A DNA stretch of 64,000 nucleotides, taken from the NCBI RefSeq assembly GCF_001646665.1, contig NZ_LWBU01000279.1, positions 246,704-310,703 of the forward strand, read 5' to 3'. This document shows, piece by piece, positions 8,642 through 15,546 of this stretch (positions within the stretch are counted from its first letter, which is position 1; the number at the start of each line of letters is the position of its first letter). A program made the translations under genes and the position numbers. Below the pieces are notes generated by a model that saw only the letters and a list, made by a program, of their open reading frames with translations, searched no databases and was not told the origin of the DNA. Origin of the DNA: Streptomyces noursei (GTDB taxonomy: Bacteria; Actinomycetota; Actinomycetes; Streptomycetales; Streptomycetaceae).

Positions 8642-9055
8642 CTATATGCGCAGGAGTTGCAGTCGGGCGAGGTCGGGCGGAGCGCGGCCGGACACCGTCG
8701 CACCACCCGGGCGGGCGTGGAGCGCGGTGCGGGCGGCCGCCTCGACGGTGCCGGCCGGCAGGGGCGGCTGCCCCGGGGCGCCGGACACTCCGCCGGCCGC
8801 GCAGGTGGAGTCCGCGTGCTGGGCGTGGCCCGTCCCGCCGCCGCCCTCCTCGACGTGGTCGCAGGCGTCACCGGCGACATGGGCGGCCGGTTTCGCGTGG
8901 GTCCCGGAGTGGGCGCCGGGGTGCGGGGCGAGGGTGCCGGGCGCGAGCCCGTGCATGGCGAGCACCCCGGCCAGTACGGCCAGGATCAGCAACGCGCCCC
9001 GGTACGCCGGGAGGCGTACGCGACGGCGGTGGTGACCGGTGCTCATGGTGGCCAT
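8642..9055 (-). CDS. DUF6153-like small membrane/secreted protein
   Basis: 137 residues (135 if the second ATG at 9046 is used). After a basic start there is one hydrophobic segment (GALLILAVLAGVLAMHGLAPG), then a His-rich stretch (HPGAHSGTHAKPAAHVAGDACDH split across residues ~45-70) with Cys residues. This matches DUF6153 proteins, often found beside DUF305 genes. The His/Cys pattern again hints at metal handling. It lies 92 bases upstream of the DUF305 gene on the same strand, probably an operon. Function unproven. Confidence 0.7.
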   Translation of the reverse strand: MATMSTGHHRRRVRLPAYRGALLILAVLAGVLAMHGLAPGTLAPHPGAHSGTHAKPAAHVAGDACDHVEEGGGGTGHAQHADSTCAAGGVSGAPGQPPLPAGTVEAAARTALHARPGGATVSGRAPPDLARLQLLRI

Positions 9056-9112
9056 CGTAAGGGCCCGCCCCTCGTCCCCCGCTGACGGGTGGTCCCGCCT
9101 GTGGACAGACCG

Positions 9113-9146
9113 GGGCCCCCGGACGGTCGGTGCCGTCCGGGGGCCC
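9113..9146 (-). terminator. Perfect 14-bp hairpin downstream of the SRPBCC gene
   Basis: GGGCCCCCGGACGG (9113-9126) is perfectly complementary to CCGTCCGGGGGCCC (9133-9146) with a 6-base loop. It lies between the end of the SRPBCC gene (9282) and the start of DUF6153 (9055), both on the minus strand, so it most likely terminates the SRPBCC transcript. Confidence 0.65.
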
Positions 9147-9281
9147 GGCCCAGCAACCCCTGTGGCGGAGCGCTTGGAGTTAACGCACCCCAGCCTGCCA
9201 CCACGGGGCGCCGGGTCACGGCAGGCAGGGCCCGGAAGGGGTGCGGTGTCACCCGTCCGGCCCGGCCCCCGCGTTCCCGCC

Positions 9282-9731
9282 TCAGACCTGGCCCCGCCAG
9301 GCGCCGGTCTCCGAACCACGGGACTCCATGAAGGACTTGAACCGCTTCAGGTCACCGGTGACCTGCCGCTTCACGAAGCCGAGCTTGTCCCCGACGGTCT
9401 CGGTGAACCCGTCGGGCTCGAAGTCCATCTGCAGCATCACCTTGGTGGTCGTGTCGTCGATGCGGTGGAAGGTCACCACACCGGCCTGCCGCGCCTCGCC
9501 GCCGACGGTGGTCCAGGCGACGCGCTCGTCCGGGACCTGCTCGGTGATCTCGGCGTCGAACTCCCGGGCCGCGCCGTTCACCTGGGTCACCCAGTGGGTG
9601 AGGGTGTCGGTGCGCTGCTCGATCCGCTCCACACCCTCCATGAACTGCGGGAAGGTCTCGAACTGGGTCCACTGGTTGTAGGCGGTGCGCACCGGCACGC
9701 GGACTTCGATGGATTCCTCGACCTGCGACAT
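9282..9731 (-). CDS. SRPBCC (START-like) cyclase/dehydrase-family protein
   Basis: 149 residues forming one SRPBCC fold: N-terminal strand SIEVRVPVRTAYNQWTQFE, the FPQFMEGVERIEQ motif, and a C-terminal helix ending DLKRFKSFMESRG. This is the stand-alone polyketide-cyclase/dehydrase type that is common in Streptomyces and binds small hydrophobic ligands in a helix-grip cavity. No polyketide genes are nearby, so it is not a biosynthetic cyclase by context. ATG 9731 has GAAAGGAC about ten bases upstream. Confidence 0.85.
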   Translation of the reverse strand: MSQVEESIEVRVPVRTAYNQWTQFETFPQFMEGVERIEQRTDTLTHWVTQVNGAAREFDAEITEQVPDERVAWTTVGGEARQAGVVTFHRIDDTTTKVMLQMDFEPDGFTETVGDKLGFVKRQVTGDLKRFKSFMESRGSETGAWRGQV

Positions 9732-9919
9732 GTGCTGTTGCGTCCTTTCCCTGGATCCGACAGCCCGGCCGTACGCCGGGCATCGACCTCATCGGTGTCC
9801 TCGGGCCCTCGTGTGCCCCCGTCCCCCGTACTCATGACCCCTGTTCCTCACCCGTTTGTCCCGGCGGCTCGCGGACACCCGTCCCGAACGGTCCGGTGCG
9901 GTGGCAGGAGGTGAGGAGC

Positions 9920-10324
9920 GTGCCGGGAGAGCAGGAGCTGCCGTCGACCCTGCGGCGCTCGCCGGAGAGCGCGCGCCGGACGTGGGTCGCGGCGCACGAT
10001 TCCGCGGTCGAGGAGTACGGCGAGGGCGAGCGCGCCCACCGGGTGGCGTACAGCGCCCTCAAGCACACGCACGAGAAGGTCGGCGACCACTGGGAGCGCA
10101 AGGAGGGCGGGCGCAAGGGGCCCTCGGACCCGCGGGCGGCCCGGCCCCGGCAGCAGGGCGGTCGCAGTGGCGAGGGCGTCGACGAGAACGCCACCCGGCA
10201 GCACCTCTACGAGGTGGCCGCCAGGCTGGGCGTGACGGGCAGGTCCCGGATGTCCAAGCAGGAGCTGGCGGAGGCGATCCGCAGGGAGAACAGGACGCGT
10301 ACACGGCAGGCGCGGTCGTCCTGA
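9920..10324 (+). CDS. ChaB-family protein with C-terminal Rho-N/SAP-like motif
   Basis: 134 residues. Residues ~5-60 match the ChaB domain (LPSTLRRSPESARRTWVAAHDSA, a short helical domain), followed by a charged linker and a C-terminal helix pair (LYEVAARLGVTGRSRMSKQEL) resembling Rho-N/SAP nucleic-acid-binding modules. The exact role is unknown. GTG 9920 is chosen because AGGAGG lies eight bases upstream. Its last 118 bases are overlapped on the other strand by the tail of the truncated MFS gene; the ChaB frame looks intact and normal in length. Confidence 0.75.
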   Translation: MPGEQELPSTLRRSPESARRTWVAAHDSAVEEYGEGERAHRVAYSALKHTHEKVGDHWERKEGGRKGPSDPRAARPRQQGGRSGEGVDENATRQHLYEVAARLGVTGRSRMSKQELAEAIRRENRTRTRQARSS

Positions 10325-11715
10325 GCGGCGGGCGGTGTGGCCGGGTGGGTCGCACGCTGCTCACCGTCCTCGCCGCGGCCGCCGGTGCCGACCCGGCTGC
10401 TGATGAGGGAGACGAGCACCGAGGTGCCGAGCGCCCCGCCCACCTGGAGGGCGGTGGCCTGGAGCCCTCCCGCCACGCCGGCGTCCTCGACCGGCGCGCT
10501 GCCGACGACGGCCTCGGAGGAGGCGGCCATCACCATGCCCACGCCGAGGCCGAGCGCGACGAAGGGCGGCCACATCGCCGCGTACGAGGAGTGCGCATCC
10601 CAGCCGAGCATCCCGAAGGAGGCGGCTGCCTGGAGCAGCATGCCGAGCGGCATGGTCAGGCGGGCGCCGAAGCGGTCGGTGAGCGCGGCGCCGAGCGGCG
10701 AGGCGACGACCGAGGCGAGGCTCAGCGGCAGGGTGCGGACGCCCGCCTCGACGGGGGTGAAGCCCCGGACGTTCTGCAGGTACAGCATGACGAAGAAGAT
10801 CACGCCGAGGAGCACGAAGAAGTTGGCGGCGGTGATGACGGTGCCGATGGTCAGCGCCGGGCTGCGGAACAGCCGCATGGGCAGCAGCGGGTGCTCGACG
10901 CGCGTCTCGTACCGGCAGAAGACCGCGAGGACGAGGAGCCCGGCGGCGAGCGTGGCGAGGGTCGGGCCGGAGGTCCAGCCCCACGTCTCGCCCTTGACGA
11001 CGCCGAACACGACGACGACCAGGCCGAGGGCGAGGAGGATGACGCCGGGGACGTCGAAGCGCCGGTGACCGGCGGGGTTCCTGCTCTGCGGGAGGACGAG
11101 GGCGCTGAAGGCGAGCGCGACGACGCCGATCGGCGCGTTGACGTAGAAGACCGACTGCCAGGAGACGTGCTCGACGAGCAGGCCGCCGACGATGGGGCCG
11201 AGCGCGGTGGAGACGGACGACACCATCGCCCAGATGCCGACGGCCATGCCGAACTTCCTCGGCGGGAACACCGCCCGCAGCAGGCCCAGGGTGTTGGGCA
11301 TCAGCAGCGCGCCGAAGAAGCCCTGCGCGGCCCGGAAGGCGATGACGCCCTCGATGGAACCGGCGAGGCCGATGGCGACGGACGCGAGGGTGAATCCGGC
11401 GACGCCGGCCAGGTAGTACGTGCGGCGTCCGAAGCGGTCGCCCAGCTTCCCGCCGAGGATCAGCGCGGCGGCCAGGGCGAGCAGGTAGGAGTTGGTGACC
11501 CACTGCAGGTCCGCGGTGGAGGCGTGCAGGTCGCGGCCGATCTCCGGGTTGGCGATCGCGACGACGGAGCCGTCCAGGCCGACCATGAACAGGCCGAACG
11601 CGACGGCGACGAGGGTGAGCCAGGGGTTGCCCCGGCGACCTCGGGGAGCGGCCGCGGGGCCGGTGGGTGAGGCGTGTGCGGGCAGGGGTGAGCGTTCCAC
11701 GGCGGTGGAGGGCAT
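10207..11715 (-). CDS. DHA2-type (14-TM) MFS drug transporter, truncated at the C-terminus
   Basis: 502 residues as read. It starts with the family pattern (VAFGLFMVGLDGSVVAIANPEI, motif A GGKLGDRFGRRTYY, and LGPIVGGLLVEHVSWQSVFYVN motif C), consistent with a proton-coupled multidrug efflux pump of the inner membrane. Homology runs to SLISSRVGTGG at about base 10400; the final one or two transmembrane helices expected in this family are absent. The last ~63 residues are arginine/serine-rich and derive from the antisense of the ChaB gene. The pump is probably inactive or altered. The MarR gene upstream on the same strand is a plausible regulator. Confidence 0.75.
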   Translation of the reverse strand: MPSTAVERSPLPAHASPTGPAAAPRGRRGNPWLTLVAVAFGLFMVGLDGSVVAIANPEIGRDLHASTADLQWVTNSYLLALAAALILGGKLGDRFGRRTYYLAGVAGFTLASVAIGLAGSIEGVIAFRAAQGFFGALLMPNTLGLLRAVFPPRKFGMAVGIWAMVSSVSTALGPIVGGLLVEHVSWQSVFYVNAPIGVVALAFSALVLPQSRNPAGHRRFDVPGVILLALGLVVVVFGVVKGETWGWTSGPTLATLAAGLLVLAVFCRYETRVEHPLLPMRLFRSPALTIGTVITAANFFVLLGVIFFVMLYLQNVRGFTPVEAGVRTLPLSLASVVASPLGAALTDRFGARLTMPLGMLLQAAASFGMLGWDAHSSYAAMWPPFVALGLGVGMVMAASSEAVVGSAPVEDAGVAGGLQATALQVGGALGTSVLVSLISSRVGTGGRGEDGEQRATHPATPPAAQDDRACRVRVLFSLRIASASSCLDIRDLPVTPSLAATS

Positions 11716-11837
11716 GGGTGTGCGGTGCTTCCTGGTGCGGAGGGCGTGGGTGCGCCCCGAGAGGGTGTGGGTGCGCCCCGGGGGCGGGCGGCGGCACGGT
11801 GGGGTGCCGCGGCCTCGCTCCGGTCCGGGGGTGTGCC

Positions 11838-12314
11838 TCAGCGGGCGGTGGCGGGGTGGAGGTGCCGCGCCAGTCCGTGCAGGGCGCCGAGGGCGGAGCC
11901 CAGGGCGTCGCGCTCGCCGTCCGTCAGCGCGTGCAGGGCCTCGGTGACGTACCCGTCGAACAGCTCCTGCACCGCGGTCAGCCGGCGGCGGGCCTCGGCC
12001 GTCAGGTGCAGGTGCGCGACGCGCTTGTCCGCCGGGTCCGGGCGGCGCTCCAGCATGCCGTCCTCGGTCATCCGGGAGACCAGGGCGCTCACGTTGTTCG
12101 GCTTCATCAGCAGGGCGTCGGCGGCCTCGCGGACGGTGATGCCGTCGCGCTCCCCGACCAGCCGCAGCAGGGCGAGCTGCCCCTCCGGGGGCCTGGGGTG
12201 CGGGAAGTCCCCGGCGAGCCGGCGGTCCAGGGCCCGCTGCAGCACGGGCAGGACGGCGGCGAGGCCGGTGGCGACGTCGCTGATGTCCTGCGCGGACGGG
12301 TCTGGGGCGGGCAT
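11838..12314 (-). CDS. MarR-family transcriptional regulator
   Basis: 158 residues with a winged helix-turn-helix (~55-115: ITVREAADALLMKPNNVSALVSRM, then the wing ERRPDPADKRVAHLHLT) flanked by dimerisation helices. It lies 122 bases upstream of the MFS gene on the same strand, so it may control that pump and itself. A perfect palindrome at 12326-12345 lies just upstream of the start codon. The inducer is unknown; MarR proteins usually bind small aromatic ligands. Confidence 0.85.
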   Translation of the reverse strand: MPAPDPSAQDISDVATGLAAVLPVLQRALDRRLAGDFPHPRPPEGQLALLRLVGERDGITVREAADALLMKPNNVSALVSRMTEDGMLERRPDPADKRVAHLHLTAEARRRLTAVQELFDGYVTEALHALTDGERDALGSALGALHGLARHLHPATAR

Positions 12315-12325
12315 ACCCCGGACTT

Positions 12326-12345
12326 TAGGTATAGCAAGATACCTA
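12326..12345. promoter_or_regulatory. Palindromic operator upstream of marR
   Basis: TAGGTAT-6-ATACCTA is a perfect inverted repeat 12-31 bases before the MarR start codon. On the minus strand TTGACT and TTGACA hexamers lie just upstream (12350-12362), so the site overlaps the likely -10 region. Position and form fit MarR autoregulation. Confidence 0.6.
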
Positions 12346-12408
12346 TGTCAACATAGTCAATGGGCGGTGGCGGGGCGCCGGTCCGTGGTGTCCGTGCCCC
12401 GCGCCGGT

Positions 12409-13617
12409 TCAGACCCGGCCGTGGGCCTTCTGGGCCCGCCGGGACAGCGCGTCGATGACCACCGCGACCAGCAGCACCCCGCCCGTGATCATGTACTGTA
12501 CGGCGGCCTGGATGCCCAGCAGGGCGACGCCCGAGGCGATCGACTGGATGACCAGCACGCCGAGCAGCGCCGACCAGACCCGGCCCCGGCCGCCGAAGAG
12601 GCTGGTGCCTCCGATGACCGCGGCAGCGATGGTGTTCATCAGCAGGTTGCCGCCGCCGGAGGCCTGGCTGGCCGAGGTGACCCGGGAGGCGAGGAACAGG
12701 CCGCCCACCGCGGCCATGGTGCTCGACACCATGAACACCGAGATCCGGACCCGCACCACGCCCAGGCCGGCCCGCCGGGCGGCCTCCACACCGCCGCCGA
12801 TCGCGAAGATCATGCGCCCGTAGGTGGTGCGGCGCAGCACGTGGTCCAGGCCGACCAGGACCGTGATGAAGATGAGCAGGGCGAGCGGCAGGCCCTGGAA
12901 CCGGTTGAGGACGAACGCGGCGGCGAAGGTCACCGCTCCGAGGGCTCCGGTGCGCACGGCGATCCCGCCGCCGGTCCGGGCGGGCACCCCGGCGGCGATC
13001 CGGCGCCGTGCGTCGCGGAAGGAGACCAGGAAGTACCCGGCCGTGCCGAGCGCCGCGACCCCGTAGGCGACGGCCACGTCGTTGAAGTAGTGGCTGGTGA
13101 GCATGGCCACCAGGCCCTCGTCGTCGAGGTTGACGGTGCCGCTCGACCCGAGGACGTACAGCATCAGGCCGTTCCAGCCCAGCAGCCCGGCGAGGGTGAC
13201 CACGAACGCGGGGACGCCGACCTTGGCGAAGAAGAAGCCGTGCACGGCCCCGATGGCCGCCCCCAGGGCGACCGCGACCAGCACGGCCGGGACCTCCGCC
13301 ATGCCGTGCTGGACGTTCAGCACGGCGAACACCGCCGCCGCGAGGCCGCTGACCGAGCCGACCGACAGGTCGATCTCCCCCACCAGCAGGACGAAGACCA
13401 CTCCCACGGCGATCAGCCCGGTGCCCACGATGTCGACGCTGAGGTTGGACAGGTTGCGGGGCGAGAGGAACTTCTCGTCGAGGGAGGCGAAGATGAGCCA
13501 GATGGACGCCAGGCTCAGCAGCACCGGGAGGGAGCCGAGTTCACCGCTGCGGAGGCTGTCGCGGAGCGCTCCCCAGCGGTGTGGCCGGTCCCCCGCGGTG
13601 CCGCTGCCGCCGCTCAT
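12409..13617 (-). CDS. Sugar ABC transporter permease (XylH/RbsC type)
   Basis: 402 residues, with about ten transmembrane helices of the BPD_transp_2 family. The signature LLVGEIDLSVGSVSGLAAAV near residue 80 and the loop GGGVEAARRAGLGVVRVRI near residue 270 are typical of CUT2 sugar permeases. Length matches long XylH-type permeases. ATG 13617 shares one base with the stop of the ATPase gene (TGATG), indicating translational coupling. With the next two genes it makes a complete three-part importer; xylose, ribose or another pentose/hexose is likely. Confidence 0.9.
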   Translation of the reverse strand: MSGGSGTAGDRPHRWGALRDSLRSGELGSLPVLLSLASIWLIFASLDEKFLSPRNLSNLSVDIVGTGLIAVGVVFVLLVGEIDLSVGSVSGLAAAVFAVLNVQHGMAEVPAVLVAVALGAAIGAVHGFFFAKVGVPAFVVTLAGLLGWNGLMLYVLGSSGTVNLDDEGLVAMLTSHYFNDVAVAYGVAALGTAGYFLVSFRDARRRIAAGVPARTGGGIAVRTGALGAVTFAAAFVLNRFQGLPLALLIFITVLVGLDHVLRRTTYGRMIFAIGGGVEAARRAGLGVVRVRISVFMVSSTMAAVGGLFLASRVTSASQASGGGNLLMNTIAAAVIGGTSLFGGRGRVWSALLGVLVIQSIASGVALLGIQAAVQYMITGGVLLVAVVIDALSRRAQKAHGRV

Positions 13618-14393
13618 CAGCCCACCTCCCACTCACGGGTCCCGCGGCGGGACACCGCGTTGTCCGTGGCCCCGGTGATGGAGGAGATGATCTGCTCGTG
13701 CGAGGTCGTCGTCACGTCGAAGAAGCCGTTGTTGCGGCCGAGGCGCAGGACGGCGATCCAGTCCGCGACGGCCTTGACGTCCCCCATGTTGTGGCTGATG
13801 AGGAGGACGCCGAGGCCGCGCTCGCGCAGGCGGTCGACCAGGTCGAGGACCTGGGCGGTCTGTTCGATGCCCAGCGCCGCGGTCGGCTCGTCCAGCAGCA
13901 CCAGTCGCGGCTCGCCCAGCAGCGAGCGGGAGATGGCGACCGTCTGGCGCTGCCCGCCGGAGAGGGAGGCGACCGGGACGCGCACGCTGGGCATGCGGAT
14001 GGAGAAGGTGTCGAGCAGTCCGAGGGTGCGGCGCTCCATCTCCACCTCGTCCAGGACGCCGACCCGGTGGATCTCCCGGCCCAGGAACAGGTTCCCCACG
14101 ACGTCGAGGTTGTCGCACAGCGCCAGGTCCTGGTAGACCGTCGCGATGCCCAGGGCCTGCGCTTCGTGCGGCCGGGTGATGTGGACCGGGCGCCCGTCCC
14201 AGACGACGACTCCGTGGTCGGCCGGGTCCACGCCCGCGATGATCTTGACCAGGGTCGATTTGCCGGCGCCGTTGTCGCCCACCAGCGCGACGACCTGGCC
14301 GGCACGGATCTCCAGGTCGATGTCGGCGAGCGCCTGCACCGCGCCGAACCGCTTGGAGATGCCCTTCAGCGCCAGCAGGGGCGGTGCAGGCAT
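13617..14393 (-). CDS. Sugar ABC transporter ATP-binding protein (CUT2, single domain)
   Basis: 258 residues. Walker A GDNGAGKST (~40-48), Q-loop YQD, signature LSGGQRQ, Walker B LVLLDEPTAALG, and the H-loop SHN are all present, so the ATPase should be active. A single ABC domain is shorter than the double-domain RbsA/XylG but is common in actinomycetes. ATG 14393 is preferred; AGGA lies ten bases upstream, while GTG 14402 is also in frame. It follows the binding-protein gene by 12 bases. The cytoplasmic subunit pairs with the permease at 12409. Confidence 0.9.
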   Translation of the reverse strand: MPAPPLLALKGISKRFGAVQALADIDLEIRAGQVVALVGDNGAGKSTLVKIIAGVDPADHGVVVWDGRPVHITRPHEAQALGIATVYQDLALCDNLDVVGNLFLGREIHRVGVLDEVEMERRTLGLLDTFSIRMPSVRVPVASLSGGQRQTVAISRSLLGEPRLVLLDEPTAALGIEQTAQVLDLVDRLRERGLGVLLISHNMGDVKAVADWIAVLRLGRNNGFFDVTTTSHEQIISSITGATDNAVSRRGTREWEVG

Positions 14394-14405
14394 GTGAACC
14401 ACGTC

Positions 14406-15536
14406 CTAGGGGGTCAGGCCGGCACGTTCGCAGTCGGCCGCGTACTTCGGGGTGCAGATCTGGTCGACCGTGTACATCCCGTCCTTGATCACGGTCTTCT
14501 CGATGTCGCCCGCGGTCACGGAGACCGGGGTGAGCAGGACGGAGGGGATGTCGCGGGTGGTGGGGCTGTCCACCGTGCCCGTGGCGACGCCGTCCGGCCG
14601 CTGTCCCCGTACGAGCGCGACCGCCATCTCCGCGGCGGCGTACGCCTCCTGCCGGAACGGCTTGTAGACGGTCATGTACTGCTCCCCCGCCACGATCCGC
14701 TGGATCCCGGCGAGATCCGCGTCCTGCCCGGTCACCGGTGGCAGCGGCCGTATCTTGGCCGACTTGAGGGCCGAGATGATGCCCGCGGCGAGGCCGTCGT
14801 TCGCGGAGTACACCCCGTCGATGCTGTCGGCGCCCAGGGAGGCGATGGCCCCGGACATGTTCATGTGGGCGTTCACCGGCAGCCATTCGGCGGTGTCGTA
14901 CGCCTTGCCGATGGCGACCCTGCCCTCCAGCGCGGCGAGCGCGCCGCGCTTGAACCAGGCCGAGTTCGGGTCGGTGGCCGCACCGTTCATCATCACGATC
15001 TGTCCGTCCCGGGCCCTGTCGCCGAGGGCGCGCAGCAGCGCCTCGCCCTGGAGCCGGCCCACCCGTTCGCCGTCGAAGGAGACGTACGCCGAGATCGGGC
15101 CCTCCACGAGCCGGTCGTAGGCCACCACCTCGATGCCGGCCTCCCGGGCCCGTTCGACGGAGGACCGCAGCGACCGGGAGTCGACGGCGTCCAGGACCAG
15201 GACCCGTACGCCCTTGGTGATCATGGCGTCGACCTGCTGCTGCTGGGTCGCGACATCGGCCTGCGCGCTGGCGGACTCCACCTCGCAGTCCGCGCACAGC
15301 TCGGCGACGCGCTGCTCGAACAGCGGCCGGTCGAAGGCGTTGAAGCGGTTGGTGTCGTCCGGCAGGAGCAGCCCGATCGACCGCCCGTCGCGGTCGACGC
15401 CCGTGCCCGGCTCGCGGACCTCGGCGGCGTTCCCGCAGGCCGTGAGACCGGCGGTGAGGGCCAGCCCGGCCGCCGCGAGGGCCGCCGTCACGGTCCGCCG
15501 CCGGGCGCGCGTCCCGCGGGCGTGCGTGCTGTCCAT
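14406..15536 (-). CDS. Sugar ABC transporter substrate-binding lipoprotein
   Basis: 376 residues. The signal sequence has twin arginines and ends in a lipobox (LTAGLTACGN), so the protein should be lipidated on the outer membrane face. Two periplasmic-binding-protein type 1 lobes follow (SIGLLLPDDTNRFNAFDRPL; AMITKGVRVLVLDAVDSRSL; IDGVYSANDGLAAGII), as in XylF-type xylose-binding proteins. Three Cys near residues 82-85 and at the C-terminus are unusual. GAGGTGG is eight bases before ATG 15536. First gene of the importer operon; no sugar enzymes are adjacent, so the substrate is not fixed by context. Confidence 0.9.
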   Translation of the reverse strand: MDSTHARGTRARRRTVTAALAAAGLALTAGLTACGNAAEVREPGTGVDRDGRSIGLLLPDDTNRFNAFDRPLFEQRVAELCADCEVESASAQADVATQQQQVDAMITKGVRVLVLDAVDSRSLRSSVERAREAGIEVVAYDRLVEGPISAYVSFDGERVGRLQGEALLRALGDRARDGQIVMMNGAATDPNSAWFKRGALAALEGRVAIGKAYDTAEWLPVNAHMNMSGAIASLGADSIDGVYSANDGLAAGIISALKSAKIRPLPPVTGQDADLAGIQRIVAGEQYMTVYKPFRQEAYAAAEMAVALVRGQRPDGVATGTVDSPTTRDIPSVLLTPVSVTAGDIEKTVIKDGMYTVDQICTPKYAADCERAGLTP

Positions 15537-15546
15537 CGTGTCCACC

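Noticed and set aside
9282..9731. Aromatic polyketide cyclase
   Set aside because: SRPBCC fold is generic and no minimal PKS is present.
14406..14412. CTAG at the end of the sugar-binding-protein gene as another element border
   Set aside because: The stop is also TAG in CTAG, but no element end or repeat is visible there.
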